DNA of 64,000 bases from Combretum micranthum. Taxonomy: Eukaryota; Streptophyta; Magnoliopsida; Myrtales; Combretaceae. Below, piece by piece: positions 47,517-60,189 of the stretch (the first letter of the stretch is position 1; each line of letters opens with the position of its first letter). The notes beneath the pieces are model-generated. The model searched no databases. It was given only the letters and a program-made list of their open reading frames with translations, and was not told where the DNA came from. The translations under genes and the position numbers were made by a program. The stretch covers positions 2,604,001 through 2,668,000 of the forward strand of contig JAMXBD010000024.1 in assembly GCA_024138025.1 (NCBI GenBank), in the 5' to 3' direction.

Positions 47517-50500
47517 GATGACATGATTGGTCAGTTTTTAACTTTTTTTCTTTTTTTTTTTTATCCTTTTCTTGTTCCTCTTTTCGGTGGTTTCTAGGTT
47601 TTCAAGTAGGTGAGATGTGATTTTTTTTTTTCCCCTCTGAGAGTTGGGGTTAAAAATTGCAGAACCCCTTTTTTCTGTTTTTTTTTTCTTTTTTTTTATG
47701 TAAATGGTATATACTGTAATAATATGCTAAAATATACATCATAAGACATAAACATGAAAGATGATTTCCTGTGCAATTAGGTCTGCAAAGGACAAATAAC
47801 AGAGTATAATATAACATTTCTGGAGCTTTAAGAAGAAGGAAAAATGATGCTGGCACTGCCACTGCTTTTGATTTTTAGAATATTTATATATATATATATT
47901 CCCGTAAATAATTTGTTCAGCCCTTATTGAATACAAATAACGTTATATGTGTGTATATATATTTTTTGAGACTGATGCCAAAATATTTTAGGTTTCGAAT
48001 TTCATATTTTCAAATAATTTTTTTATTTTATTATATTTTTTCTCTCACTAACTTTTTCTTTATCTACTGCTACTATATTCATGTGTCATTATTTATAACT
48101 TTTATATGTATTTTTAAATTTGAAAATAATCGTGATTTAAAAAACTTTTGTGGTAGTTGATCTTTTATTTCTCAAATTAATATTTTTATAAATCTTTTTT
48201 TATTTAATTTAATTTTATATATTTTTTAACATCCGTGTAATGGATTTACTGTCTGCTAGTATATTGAAAAACATAAATGCAATTTTTGAACTTCTTTCAG
48301 TCTAGGCATTACAGAACCTTATTACGCCAAAAGGACATTGGAAATGCTTTCAAAAGTGGTGTGTTGTGACTTGCGCAGCTTGGTAGTGGAAGATCCATTT
48401 TGTTCTCTGGTTATTTAATAAGAAAGAATGAATCGTCGATCAAATTTGACCCGGTAGATTTTCTCATCATTGAATTTTCGGAGTCAAGTCATGTCATCCT
48501 CCCTAATATTTTGACTGTAGAGTAAACGCCTGCTCCAATTGAATATGCAAAATTCTACGGTTTAATAAGTGTATGAAAACTCGCTACTAAACCAAGACGT
48601 CATTTTTTTTAATATATAATTATTAATATAATCTAGAGTAAACATGGTATACAACGAGTTAGAATTTTTTTATTATTATTATTTGACTCTTTATTGGTGA
48701 ATGGTGATCTGGGATATGCATCTGCATCATGTTTACATATAAAAAATTCACCCGCTATTCCTTGTTCTTCCAATTACTGCATGTGTTTGTATACAAAACG
48801 AATTATTTTATTATATGCGCACGCAATAAAATGGGAACTGAACAATTGGGACAACCAAAAATGGACAATCTACTTGACAAGTAATCTCCAAATTAAGCAA
48901 AGAATATATTACGATGCTTATGACTTCCTAACAATAGGTTTGGTAATGAAATTAGTATTCCGGTTTTATTATCATGAAATGTTTATTTTTTTATTTGATT
49001 TGTAAAAAATACTATAAAAAAAAAGTTTATTCCGTATAATATGAAATAAATAAAGAATCCAAATTTATTCCCTTTACTAGAAGAATGATTATTTCTGACC
49101 TAAAAGTATTTTTTGTTTTGACGATACCTTAACTATAAAATTATAATTGCTATTTCTTTTTAATCGTATTTCATTTTGGTAAACCAAACGAACCGTAAGT
49201 CTTAGAGAGTTGAGACGTTATTGAAATGAGTTAATCATCATATATAATTAAAAATTATAGTGTCCGTTTAATTCTATGATTTTCATCTGCATCTATATTG
49301 GATCTGCATTGCATTTTATCTATATCTAATTTGTATCTGGTTTATTTAATTTGTTTATGAGTAAATATGGTTGTTTTTATTTGTATGTATTTTTTAATAA
49401 ACAATTTGATTCAAACAGACACCAAACTGATAGAAAACTGTAGGTCCCACTTTTATAATCAAGAAGCGAGTTGAATTGATTTTAAACAAAATTTGAAATT
49501 TTTCAGCCTTTAAAAATTTAAATCCCCTTTGAGTTAATGCATGAGAACAATTTAAGCAATTAAAACAAATTAGAAAATACAAAGAATTAAAAGAGCAAGA
49601 AAGAATAGCTAAGTTAACGATATATAGTGTTTCCTTCTTGTGCGTCGGTCTACTCTTCCAACTCCAAGCCACAGATTCTGTAATCAACATGAGTATGTTC
49701 TACTAATCCAATCAACACTCATTTACAAGTAGTTCATAATTTAACTTTACTCAACCTTCCTAGCTTCAACTTAGCCAACACGGATTATAGAGCTTCTATT
49801 TATTGAACAAATCAAAGTGAGGATACACTATAGTTTCTCGGCTAATCAAGTAAGAAAGAAGTATGCAACAAGGAAAATTAATTGTACAAAATCAGTTCAA
49901 AGAATTCTAGCGAGAGAGAAAACTTTTGCGAAGTGTTTCTTTTCTTGTTTTCAGCGTACTCTTCTTTTCTTTTTGAATGCTTTGATTAAATAATAATCTT
50001 GTCTTCCAACGTTCAAAAATCTATTAGGTATGTTGGATAAATTTCTCCTTAAATGTTACGACTTGATATCTTGAGTATCTTCTCGATTGATATCTTAAAA
50101 TGAATTTGAAAATGAATGATGTTGTAAACCTGGATAAGATCATAATAAACCGATGCTCATTAATTGATATTTTTCCTCAAAATCCACCTAATTATATATC
50201 CTGAATTGCTTGATGTTTATTTTCAAAAACTCCTTATGATATTCTATTTGAAGAAGACAGTCTAGGTCTCGACAGACTTAATCGCGTCAAAAAAAAAAAA
50301 AAAAAAAAGACATTTCAACTCATGTTTATGTTGAAGCTCTTAAGTGTTAACTCGATCCAAATTTCAAATCCTCACATACATTGTTGTTTTGAACATATAG
50401 GGCAACTGTTGTTTTAATAAAAACCGATATAACTTTGTAGCAGCAAATAAATCATATTGTTACAGAGCTAGGTTTTGCATTATTCCTTATGAAAAATAAA

Positions 50501-51852
50501 TTTTAATAAACTTGATTTAATCCCCTTGGATTGTAATTCATCTTAGTGGAACATATGAATATATTACCCAAATGTATTCATCTTTTGAAACTGAATCTTG
50601 AAAATCCATTAACTCTTAATTTGAAAAGGACTGTGATCGTCCTGTACTTGAAGTCGTGATGAACACGTCTACTTTTCGAAGTGCCCTCTAGGTAGACTTA
50701 AGCTCAATTAGTTCTTTTAGTATAATCTTTGGATTTTTTTTTGGGTTATACCTTTTAGATTGAACTCATTGAATATTGAACGTTTTTGTATAAGTGTTTA
50801 GGTACATTGATACTATTCCGCATTATATCTTTTTCATTTAAAATCTAAACACTTTTTTATTTAATTAGTTTGTTATCCTCAAAACTTTTTTTTTTAGAAA
50901 ATAACAAAAACTAACCAACTAAACAGATCCAGCGATAATCGGTACCAAAATCATTAATTCTAATAAGCAACGGAATTTCAAACATCTTTTTTATCTTTTG
51001 GAAATAATTTAATAACAAAAACTGAACGGTGAAAAGTTCCATAACTATTAGTTCCTTCGTATGCTAGAAATCAATGTGAAGGTTACGCATTATTGGAAGC
51101 ACGTATTAATATTCCTTCGGTCCGGACAAAAGGAAAGGTGATTTTATTGTTTATAAGGAATAAGAAATATAGGTAACGTATTACATCAGCATTGATTGCA
51201 GGAGCAGTTGGAAAGGCCAAAGGGTGGCCATGTGTAACTTCTTAAATGAGACAGAAGCCAAAACGCAACAAATTAGTGTTACGACGCAGGAATTGGTATG
51301 ATTTCAGATTTCAGTCTTTTTCCTCCAACGCTTTCGGGAGTCGAAATCCGATTTAATAAAATCAATTATTTCAGCTATTTTGGTGTTTTTTTTTTTTTTT
51401 GGCCAAAATTTCGGCTATTTTGTTTAATATACACACGCGCGCGCGACTATTTCAAAGGAAAATTAAGGGAAGATAGAACTACAGATCAGTGAAAAAAATA
51501 ATAATAATTTTAATAAAAATTATAAAAATATCATTATAACAACCAAAAATAATAATTTAAACTCGTTTTGTTAAGAAACGAGTTGCAATTATAATAGGTT
51601 TAATGTAGATGAAATCAACCTATCTCTTGAAAAGATAAGTTCATGTATTAACTACACTTTTTAAGAAGGACAACTCCAATGAACTCATCTCTTCAAAAAA
51701 CAATTTCAAGCTATCTATTTTTTAAATTATTTTCTATTTACCAACATTTTTTTGTATTTTTTTTTAAAATGTTATTATTTTTTCCCTTATCCTATGCTAT
51801 GTCCTTTTTTTTTTTGGGGCCATCCATGCTATGTACTTCAATTATATTATTT
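47517..51852. other. Gene-free stretch after the ELO-like gene
   Basis: The first 350 bp are the likely 3' untranslated region, T-rich with homopolymer runs. Beyond that I see no gene. Open frames at 48694-49005 and 49394-49690 have no family match and AT-driven composition. A poly-A run at 50288-50309 could mark a retroposed end. A short CA/CG dinucleotide repeat lies at 51431-51445. Confidence 0.4.
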
Positions 51853-52529
51853 CCTAATGTATTTTTTTATAAATAATATTATATTTCTATTTCATTTCAT
51901 TCCAGTCTATTCATGTGCTAAACATAATATAATATCAAATTCATGTAATTATCATATGCATAAGCATTCTACATTTTTTTCTTCCACAATACATTCAAGT
52001 TTGTTATGTTTGGTTGTGGATTACTTCAAACATTTACTAAAGAAAAAATTAATCGAGTCATTATATCTTAATAATGCAATTTTAAGTAGTTTATATTTTG
52101 ATTATTACAGTAAGAATAAATATATTGAGATTTTTCTATATTTGCGGTAAAATTCAATTAAATTATTTATATGAAAGTGCAATATATTATTTATTTTTTC
52201 GGTGGTCCATTTAAATTTTCATGTTTGTGTAATGATATGATATGAATCATCAATACTTTGCACAAAAATACTAAAAATAGGATGGCAAAAAAAAAAAAAA
52301 AAAACTAAACTAAAAAGAGACTCGAAGCAATAATATGAATAACAAATAATATGATTAGTTTTGAAAACATAAAGAACTTGATTGAAACTAGGTATAAACT
52401 TAGAAAACATAATCCTCAAATGTAATATAAATGACTTGATTGACTTTTGAAAGATAGAAAATTTTGCTTGTTTTTTTTTTTTTTTTTTTGTTTTCCTATT
52501 ATGAGAAACATTGATGCATAAACCCACTT
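51853..52529. repeat. Direct duplication, left copy
   Basis: AT-rich sequence beginning cctaatgtattttttt and ending near gatgcataaacccactt; it recurs at 54591-55215 in the same orientation and order. It contains an added poly-A (52285-52304) and poly-T (52471-52490) tract. No coding. It lacks a PBS or PPT, so I do not call the pair LTRs. Confidence 0.85.
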
Positions 52530-52604
52530 AATGAATGAAAAAAAAGGAGGGAGCTAAATCCTCATCTAAATAGAAGAAATTAAAAAAAAAAAAGGAAAGG
52601 ACTT

Positions 52605-53114
52605 TGTTGGTGGTCCATTTTTGAATTTAGGGCTACCTGAGCTGAGTCTAGTATACTAATGGGCTAAGCCAGTCTACTAAGCCCAAACTCCATCAACATA
52701 TCCCACAATGGATGACTCGATCCTATAACAAGTCTCATTATTCACTCACTCACCTCCACCCTACTCATTACTTGGCACGAATAGCTTGATCAACTTGGTC
52801 TCTAAGTAGTGGAGTTGTGGACAAGCCCCACATCCTCCACTACTACCGCTAACTATCCATTCACCTAGTAGCCTACAACATCCATTATCATCAAGTGGAT
52901 CACCTATAAATGCTTATGTACCTCTTTAGAAATAGATAATGTTGCACACACTTTCCTTAATTCAACTTACAAGCTTACCATGACTATCTTTAACTTAGAC
53001 ATTGGGGTCCGATGTACCATTAACCGATTTTCTATCTTTGAAGGCCTCACACCTAATGTTGATTCAAGCCCAGATTTCTAGGGTCTAATCTCTATTGAAT
53101 TTGAACAAGGAACA
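52605..53114 (+). repeat. 5' LTR of the Tat-like element
   Basis: Begins tgttggtggtcc, ends aaggaaca, with a TATA box at 52905-52911. The right end is placed by the primer region; the left end is inferred from the TG start. Confidence 0.5.
52905..52911 (+). promoter_or_regulatory. TATA box of the Tat-like LTR
   Basis: TATAAAT in ggatcacctataaatgctta, about 210 bp before the LTR end. Confidence 0.5.
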
Positions 53115-53133
53115 TTTGGCATTGTTTGTGGGA
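53115..53133 (+). other. Primer region of the Tat-like element
   Basis: tttggcattgtttgtggga resembles the tttggcgccgtctgtggga type region directly after the LTR of plant Tat/Ogre elements, with two CpG-to-TpG-like changes. Confidence 0.6.
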
Positions 53134-53228
53134 AACACTTACCCTCTAGTAGAAGTTTTTCTGCTTTTTCGTCTTAAAGCAAAAAATGACAATCTCGTAA
53201 GAGCTTTGGGGCTATTGCTCTAGTTATG

Positions 53229-54560
53229 CTGCCTCGTACCAATAGCAAAAAGCCATCCTAAGGCGATTACCCGAAAAGTGACTTGAGTTCGGCCTCAAGA
53301 TCACCAAACTCATAAAGGCCAAAAGGCTCCTAAAGGAGCTTAAGTATTTTCCTAGCCTCTGATGGCTCTCCAAACGAGAACCATCTAAGTCACTTGGAGG
53401 ACATGCTTCATTAGATGGTAGAGCAGAATATAAAGATAACCAAGCACGATAAGGACATCGAGTAGCACCTCAAGGAATTGGAGTTGGGGGCATGAAACTC
53501 CCAGTTGTAGCTAGCAACGATGATACCATAATAGATTGATCGTTGCCAACCCTAGGAGGTAGTGAATGCCCCCACTATCCTAGTGGGATCCCAAATATAA
53601 GTGTCTCATTGCATTAAGAACCCTTCTATCGCTTCCATGGCATCTAAAACTTAAGCAGGAGATCTTTCGCCAGTGGAGCTCTTTACGTATTAGGGGAAGT
53701 GATTTGAAAATATGACTCCAAAAGAGATGGAGAAATAAATCAAGAGGATGGTGAAGATTAAGGAAAGTAAGAAGAGCACTCTAGCGCTAGAGATGACTCA
53801 AATGTCGATAAAACCCCCTTGGCTCAGTCCATCATAGACGAACCTTGGCCTTAAGTTATCAAGCTACTAATAGTCAAATTATACAATGGAACAACTAACC
53901 CAAAAGAATATCTCAAAAGGTACAAAGATCTAATGCTAGTGTTTGACTTCAATGATGCCATTTTCTGTAACGTGCTCCCTAGAACACTAGAGAAGGTTGC
54001 TGATAGCTGGTTCCACTAACTAACCAATGGTTCTATCATATCCTTCGAGGATCTAGCAACTACGTTCATGACCCATTTTACAATCATCAAGCCTCCCAAA
54101 AATGACACCATCGTTGTTTCTATTGAATTAAAGTAAAGATGAATCCTTGAGATACCACATCACCCGTTTCAATTAAGCTATGACCAAAGCTTACGACCTC
54201 CACCTTAGCCTTACCATTCAAGCAACAATCTAAGGGGTCTAGAAGAATGAAAGTCTCTTTCATTCCCTTACCAAAAACAAACTTAAAACTCTAGAAGAAA
54301 TCCAAGAGAGGGCTAGTAAGTACATAGGCATGAGAACTTCATTGCTGCCTAGAATAAGATGGAAAAGCCCTAAAAGGACCACCTCCAAGATCAGAAAGCT
54401 AAAGGATCAATGAAAGACCATGTTAGCTCTCCTTTGGGAGAAAAAGAAGGGCCAAAACTCTAAGGAAACCGTAAAGGAAGCGAAGATTCTTCGACGCTAG
54501 CTTCTTCCCCCTCAACAAACCCAAGAAGATATCTTCTTGAAGATTAGGAACTCAGGCATC
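53229..54560 (+). pseudogene. Tat-like gag, degenerate
   Basis: A possible start at 53229 (MLPRTNSKKPS, then stop). The capsid core is readable at 53863-54010: KLLIVKLYNGTTNPKEYLKR, then YKDLMLVFDFND and LPRTLEKVADSWFH, followed by a stop and SIISFEDLATTFMTHFT. This is the typical Tat/Athila gag signature Y-D/N-G-T-x-D/N-P...W-F...F. A later piece (FFPLNKPKKI near 54505) matches the C-terminal gag repeat. Many stops and shifts. Confidence 0.75.
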
Positions 54561-54590
54561 CTACTTGGACCAACCAAGATGTGTAGCAAT

Positions 54591-55215
54591 CCTAATGTAT
54601 TTTTTATAAATAATATTTTTATTTTTATTTCACTTCATTCCATTCGATTCATGTGCCAAACATAATATAAATGTCAAATTCATGTAATTATCATATGCAT
54701 AAGTATTCTACATTTTTTCCTTCCACTATATAGTCAAGTTTGTTATGTTTGGTTGTGGAATACTTTATACATTTATATTTAAATAAAAAATTAATTGAGT
54801 CATTATATCTTAATCATGCAATTTAAAGTAGTTTATATTTTGATTATTATATTAAGAATAAGTATACTAAAAATTTTCTATAATTGTGGCAAAATTCAAT
54901 TGAATTATTTTATGTCAAAATGCAATATATTGTTTATGTTTTTGGTCGGCCATTTAAATTTTAATGTTTGTGTAATCACTTGACATGAATCCTCAATTCT
55001 TTGCACAAAAATACTAAAAAGAGGCTGATTACAACAATATGAATAACGAATAATATATTCATTTTGAAAACATAAAGAACTTGATTCAAACTTGGTACAA
55101 ACTTATAAAACATAATCATCAATTGAGATATAAATGACTTGATTGACTTTTGAGAGATAGAATATCTTGCTTGTTATTTCCTATTATGGGAAACATTGAT
55201 GCATGAACTCACTTG
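54591..55215. repeat. Direct duplication, right copy
   Basis: Copy of 51853-52529 without the homopolymer tracts, beginning cctaatgtattttttat directly after the gag remnant. Confidence 0.85.
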
Positions 55216-56316
55216 AAATGATTCACTAAAAGCAATTGGCACTAGTAGAATTTGAGTAGGAAAAACATAGAGGATGAGCTCGTATTTATGCAACTTTTAC
55301 ATGAGAGGCCTAAATATTTTTACCACATCCACATGTTTAAGGTTTACGTTTATAGGTTGCATTCACTTTTAATCCCACATTTATTTGTTGTTAATTGACA
55401 TGGTAGGAGTGAAGGCCATAAAATTAAAACATAGACCCATACTAAGAGATCTAGTAACATGTTATTAGACTTTCCATAATCCCATGACAATGATTTTTAG
55501 TTGGTCATGACCATGAGATACTAATAGGGATCATGAGCCATCTGATCGTATATAGAACTAAAGCTAAGGGCTTTAAAACTTGGCTCATCATAAGCTTTGT
55601 GGAGTAGCAAATGGATGAGCAATCCAAGTTCTTTCATTCTTTTACACATCCCTAGGTTGTGGATCTTATTCTTTATGCCTTTAAGTTGATGAAACAAGCT
55701 AAAGCAAAGGATCATCTAGTTATTAAGTCTAGAGTTGACACTAAACACGGTGTCTAGACTCTATTCTTAAGACATCCAGATACTGAGTTAACTTTATGTC
55801 CACCGAATGTTAGAGATCAAACTCACATGGCATCTAAACTCTAATTCTAGGGCGTTCAAACGCTAGTAATTCCATCTTTAAATCAGGAATTTTGCACCAA
55901 GTTGTTAGTATTAGGTGTCCAAAGAATTGAATTAGGCATTCTCATAGTAACTGTTTAGTAGGGATGGATGCAAAATCATATGACTGGAGGGGCCAAATTA
56001 GTTTTTTTTTTTCTATTAAAGATAGAATATATCACATTTTTCTATTTAAATATATTGTAATAATTAGTTTTTTTTTTTTTTTTGAGCTTAAGGAGCCTAA
56101 GGCCCCTATCAACCACCCCCTTCTCCCCAAAGAAAAGTTCGTCCATACTGTTTGGCTAGAATTCCATTCTTTACTATGTTAGCCTTTATTATTGTTAGAA
56201 TTCTCTATCATGATATTTTTATCACCAATTATGAATTTTTTAGGGTTATATTAGTATTAAGACATTCTACTATTTCTTATCTAGATAAATAAACTACTTG
56301 TGAATTGTCTATGTTT
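55216..56316. other. Gene-free stretch
   Basis: No gene. A 64-codon minus-strand open frame at 55521-55715 has no family match. The segment 55955-56130 (ggatgcaaaatcatatgac, two T runs, ggcccctatcaacc) may be an old transposon fragment. Confidence 0.4.
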
Positions 56317-56321
56317 TCTTT

Positions 56322-56726
56322 TGAAGTATGGAGGGCAATATTTTCAACAATATACTCAACAAATTTAGAAATGAAAGTTGAATACAGATTATTTTCGAAT
56401 TTGGAATATTAGGGAGCAATGTTTTTGGTGTATTTTCATTGATTTTTAATGTCATTACAATGTAGTCATATAATGACTGTGTATAATAGAAAAATATTCC
56501 CCTATGTCTATTTGATTTACAAGTGGCACACTACACAATACCATATGCCCCTTAATCTATATAACTGAATTTTGTTAATAAGCTGTTACTAAAATAATGG
56601 CCAAGGCCTACAGACATTATTTTATGAAGTGTTGGGCCATAGCCCATAATATCGAGGCTTGCATAATCTAAGCCATTTCCTTTTACAAGCTCATCCTGCA
56701 CATACTGTCCTGGCTCCCTTACATCA
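56322..56726 (-). repeat. 3' LTR of the chromovirus
   Basis: A 405-bp repeat beginning tgaagtatggaggg and ending cccttacatca, matching 61277-61640 apart from about 40 extra bases near its right end (56665-56705). Confidence 0.92.
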
Positions 56727-56740
56727 GTTTCCCCTTCTTC
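56727..56740 (-). other. Polypurine tract of the chromovirus
   Basis: Minus-strand GAAGAAGGGGAAAC directly before the 3' LTR. Confidence 0.85.
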
Positions 56741-57206
56741 AGAAACCCTCGTCTACGAGGGCAATTAGTGAAACCTTAGAGCAGTCGGAGAAAAACTCCC
56801 AAGTCGAATCACTGTCAGATTTTCCCTTCCTTTTAACTAACACCAAGGTATCGGCTGTCGATCCTCGCTTAACCAATCTTCGCTCCAAGATAACCTCTGG
56901 TTCAAGATCATCTTCATCATCAACCTTCGGCATTGAGCTCTGAGGAGTGTGGTGTCCTGGGATGTAGCGTTTGAGCTGGGAGACATGGAAGGTGGGGTGT
57001 ACACATGCATCCGTTGGCAGATCTAACTGGTATGTCACTACTCTTATCTTTTCTTTTATTATGTACGGATCGTAGTATTTAAGGCTGAGTTTGTATGAAA
57101 TATTCCCCCTGAGACTGTGCTGCTTATATGGTTGTAGCTTAACTAGGACCTTATCTCCTATCTCAAAAGTCCTCTCTGTCTTGGATCTGTTGGTTAGTGG
57201 CTTCAT
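56739..57206 (-). pseudogene. Integrase C-terminus and chromodomain-like tail
   Basis: A 155-residue frame. RTFEIGDKVLVKLQPYKQHSL is the integrase C-terminal module (GPY/F-type region with KLSLKYYDPYII, then HPTFHVSQLKRY). The tail DLEPEVILERRLVKRG, then VLVKRKGKSDSDSTWE corresponds to a chromodomain of plant chromoviruses, where it directs insertion to heterochromatin. The usual W in VLVKW is arginine here. The frame is open to its end next to the PPT, so this is the best-preserved part. Confidence 0.85.
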
Positions 57207-57960
57207 GCGGTTTTGTGCTCTCTTAGGTGAAACTTGAGTACTTTTAGGGCTTCTTCCCTATTAGTTAGCATTTTATCCACTGTATGATTCCTGGAATCTC
57301 CTTTGATATAGGGAAAATGTAATGGAGGTGGGTATCCGTATAGGATCTTAAAGGTTGTAGTGCATGCCCTAGAGTGGTAGTTGGTATTGTACCACCACTT
57401 AGCCAAAGCCAAGAACTCACTCCATCGCTTAAGGTTCTCTCAGTTACACACCTTAGATATGTCTCTAAACACCTGTTCACAACTTCTGTTTACCCATCGG
57501 TCTAGGGGTGGTAGGATGTAGATAGCCTCACATCTACCCCGTGTAGCTTGAAGAATTCCTTCCAAAAATTGCTAGTGAACGTAGGGTCTCTGTCACTGAT
57601 AATGTTGTTTGGGAAGCCATGTAACTTGAAGACATTCTCAATGTATGCTTTAGCTACTTGGGGAGCCGAGTAGGGATGAGCTAACCAAATGAAATGAGCA
57701 TATTACTCAAACGATCTACCACCACCATGATCACATCCTTGCCATGTGATTTAGGGAGACCTTCAATAAAATCCATTGTCACCTCTGTCCAACATCCCTC
57801 TGGAATGGGTAGTGGTTGTAGCAAGCCTGGGGTAGCTACATTTTCATATTTGCATCTCTGACAAACAATACATTCCCTCATGTACTGGCATACTTCCCTT
57901 TCCACACTCGACCAATAGAATGTAAATGTAACCTTTTGTATGTTGCCTGTTCGCCTGAGT
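57207..57960 (-). pseudogene. Chromovirus integrase core
   Basis: 57681-57905 holds the end of the zinc finger (CIVCQRCKYEN) and the catalytic start TEVTMDFIEGLPKSHG with the first Asp. The next part in the same direction contains SDRDPTFTSNFWKEFF (about 57550-57600) with the second Asp. Two in-frame stops at 57502-57504 (TAG) and 57490-57492 (TAA) occupy positions that are usually Gln, as expected from C-to-T changes. The part at 57203-57412 (LAKWWYNTNYHSRACTTTFKIL) follows in another frame. Confidence 0.88.
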
Positions 57961-57977
57961 GGCCACCCATGGATCCA

Positions 57978-58320
57978 TCATAGTAAAGTGATATGAGTTT
58001 GAGCTTGAGAGTTGGATCTGGTCTTACCACAATTCTTCCATGCCTCTTTAGCAAACCATATGCCAGGGAGTACTTCTCTGCTTCTTGGCCGTTTTGTAAC
58101 TTGGTGATTAACTCCTAGAATTGTTTGTGCCTTCAAGCTTTGTTTTATGGCATCTAACAACTTGGAGTGGTAGGTAAATAGGTGATTGCTCTCAACCCTA
58201 CAAAACCTACACGAAACAGAGTGTCAGCAGCCTTATTAGTGTTACCACTCCTATATTATATCTCATAATCCATTCTCAGCAGCTTTGTCAACTACTTTTG
58301 TCGGCTAGGAGTAGTGAGTC
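57978..58320 (-). pseudogene. RNase H to integrase linker and zinc-finger region
   Basis: Degenerate. A 60-codon frame at 57978-58160 contains only short remnants (KAQTILGVNHQVTKRP) of the linker; the HHCC motif is partly lost. Confidence 0.6.
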
Positions 58321-58330
58321 TTTGATCCAA

Positions 58331-58843
58331 TTAGTATTTGAGGCTTCGATGGTTAGTTTTGATGATAAAATGTCGGCCCACAAGATAATACCTCCACTTG
58401 TCAACAGCTTGTACTAAGGCAAGCATTTCTTTTTCATAGATGGACATTTCCCTTTGTCTTGTTCCAAGAGTTTTGCTAAAATAAGCAATAGGGTGCTTAT
58501 CTTGTGCTAAGATAGCCCCAATTCCTCCATCGCTAGCATCTGTTTCTATAATAAATGGTTTGGTGTAGTCTGGTAGGCTTAGTACATGTGCCTGTGTGAG
58601 AGCCTTCTTGAGAAGCTCAAAGGCTGCCATGGCCTCATTAGATCGTTCAAAACTGTTTTTCTTCAGTAACAAGGTTAGTGGTTTAGAAATTATACCAAAA
58701 CCTTGTATGAAGCGTCGGTAATACCTAGCCAACCCAAGGAACCCTCTTAATTGCTTGACATTAGCTGGTACTGGCCATTCCTTAACAGCTTCAACTTTCT
58801 TTGGGTCTGTTGTAACTCCTTGTTTGGAAATTATGTGACCCAA
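58331..58843 (-). pseudogene. Chromovirus RT connection and RNase H
   Basis: A 170-residue frame. GHIISKQGVTTDPKKVEAV and LRGFLGLARYYRRFI are the RT connection; TDASDGGIGAILAQ near residue 110 is the RNase H start with the catalytic Asp; EKEMLALVQAVDKWRYYL has the catalytic Glu. It runs to the stop before NHRSLKY and the linker. RNase H degrades the RNA strand of the hybrid. Confidence 0.92.
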
Positions 58844-59492
58844 ATACTTATGTGTGTTGCCCTAAAGATACACTTGCTCCTTTTTAAAAACAACACCTCG
58901 TTTCTTAAAATCTGGAAGACAACGAGCAAGTGATGTTTGTGTTCTTTAATGGTTTTACTGAAGATTAGTATGTCATCAAAGAACATAAGGACAAGTTTCC
59001 ACAAAAAACTTCTGAACAAGTCATTCATTAGTCCTTGAAATGAGGATGGGGCATTGTTTAAGCCAAATGGCATAACCAAGAACTCATAATGCCCTGCATG
59101 AGTCTTGAAAGCTGTCTTATAATGTCGTCTTTGTTCATTCTGATTTGGTGATAACCCAAGTGTAAATCCAGCTTGCTAAAGTAGCTAGCTCCATGTAATT
59201 CATCAAACAAGTCTTCTATCAAAGGTATAGGATATCTATCCTTGATAGTAACATTATTCAGCTCATGATAATCCACGCACATTCCCCATGTGTTGTCCTT
59301 TTTCTTTACCAGTACAACTGGAGAAGAGTATGGACTGTGGCTATGTCTTATAAGCCCTTGTTGCAACATTTCCTTAACCATCTCTTCTAGGACATCCTTT
59401 TGTGCTAAGGAGTGTCTGTAAGGTCGGATATTAATTGGTTTACTTCCTTCATACAAGTGTATCCTGTGGTCTTGGCCCTGCTGTGGTGGCAA
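58844..59492 (-). pseudogene. Chromovirus reverse transcriptase
   Basis: 59058-59492 holds SSPVVLVKKKDNTWGMCVDY, then NNVTIKDRYPIPLIEDLF and YFSKLDLHLGYHQIRM, including the first catalytic Asp. After a frame change near 59120, 58831-59079 gives VMPFGLNNAPSSFQGLMN and the catalytic box FFDDILIFS with both Asp intact. An in-frame TAA at about 59493-59495 separates it from the protease region. Despite intact active-site residues the chain is broken. Confidence 0.92.
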
Positions 59493-59495
59493 ATT

Positions 59496-60040
59496 TTAGG
59501 GAACTTCAGATAATTCATGGAACTCCTCAATCAGGTCTAGCAATTGAGGATGTACAAATGGTTCCCTGGTTTTTTTTGTTTCTTCAGCTTGTACAGTTAC
59601 TGTCCAGCATTGCAGATCAAATTCATGAACTTCTTTTTCAAGCCACTTAATCATAGCCTTGCTCTCAACCACCTTAACTACATCTTTCATCCCTCTCAAT
59701 ATACCGTTTAATCTTTGGTGTGCAAATTCCATAGTAAGAGTTGCAAAATTACAACTAATGTTTCCCAGTTGCATAGGAATTCTAAGAATTATGTCATCAC
59801 CACTAAGAGGTAAGATATAAACATGTATGTGAAAACAATGACCTTGGACATTCAACTCTAGCTACAATATTTGTTGTTGAGTAGTCATTGTGGTTCCATC
59901 AGCAAGCACTACTTTAATGGCTATAGCCTATTTAACTGAACACCCCATTCCTTTAGCAACCCTAGCATCCAAGAAATTTAAGGAATTCCCACAATCTACC
60001 GAGACACCTAGCTTCCTCCTCTTGTGATACGCCTGGAAAC
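59496..60040 (-). pseudogene. Chromovirus protease and linker
   Basis: The active-site motif VDCGNSLNFLDARVAKG lies near 59960-60010; Asp is kept and the usual Ser/Thr is Cys. A stop follows (GCSVK then TAG). 59496-59855 continues with VQGHCFHIHVYILPLSGDD and a linker to RT. It would cut the polyprotein. Confidence 0.82.
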
Positions 60041-60189
60041 GCATTACATTAAGTTCTTTGTTGTGCTTGAGAGCACACATAGTCAATTTGGATAGCTCCT
60101 CCTCAAGGAAAGTTTCGGGTTATTTATTATTATCCTCAATCCTAGCTTCCTCTTCCTTCTCAACCACCAGAACCCATAATGATTTTTGC

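Larger units (their letters stand above)
52605..54590 (+). mobile_element. 5' part of a Tat-like Ty3/gypsy element
   Basis: An LTR-like segment with TATA box, a Tat-type primer region and a degenerate gag. It stops at 54590 exactly where the right copy of the flanking duplication begins. Protease, RT, RNase H and integrase are absent. Confidence 0.65.

Noticed and set aside
48694..49005. 103-codon plus-strand frame
   Set aside because: No motif, AT-driven composition in its second half.
51853..55215. Flanking repeats as LTRs of one element
   Set aside because: No PBS after the left copy, no PPT before the right copy, no target duplication, and an independent Tat LTR and primer region lie inside.
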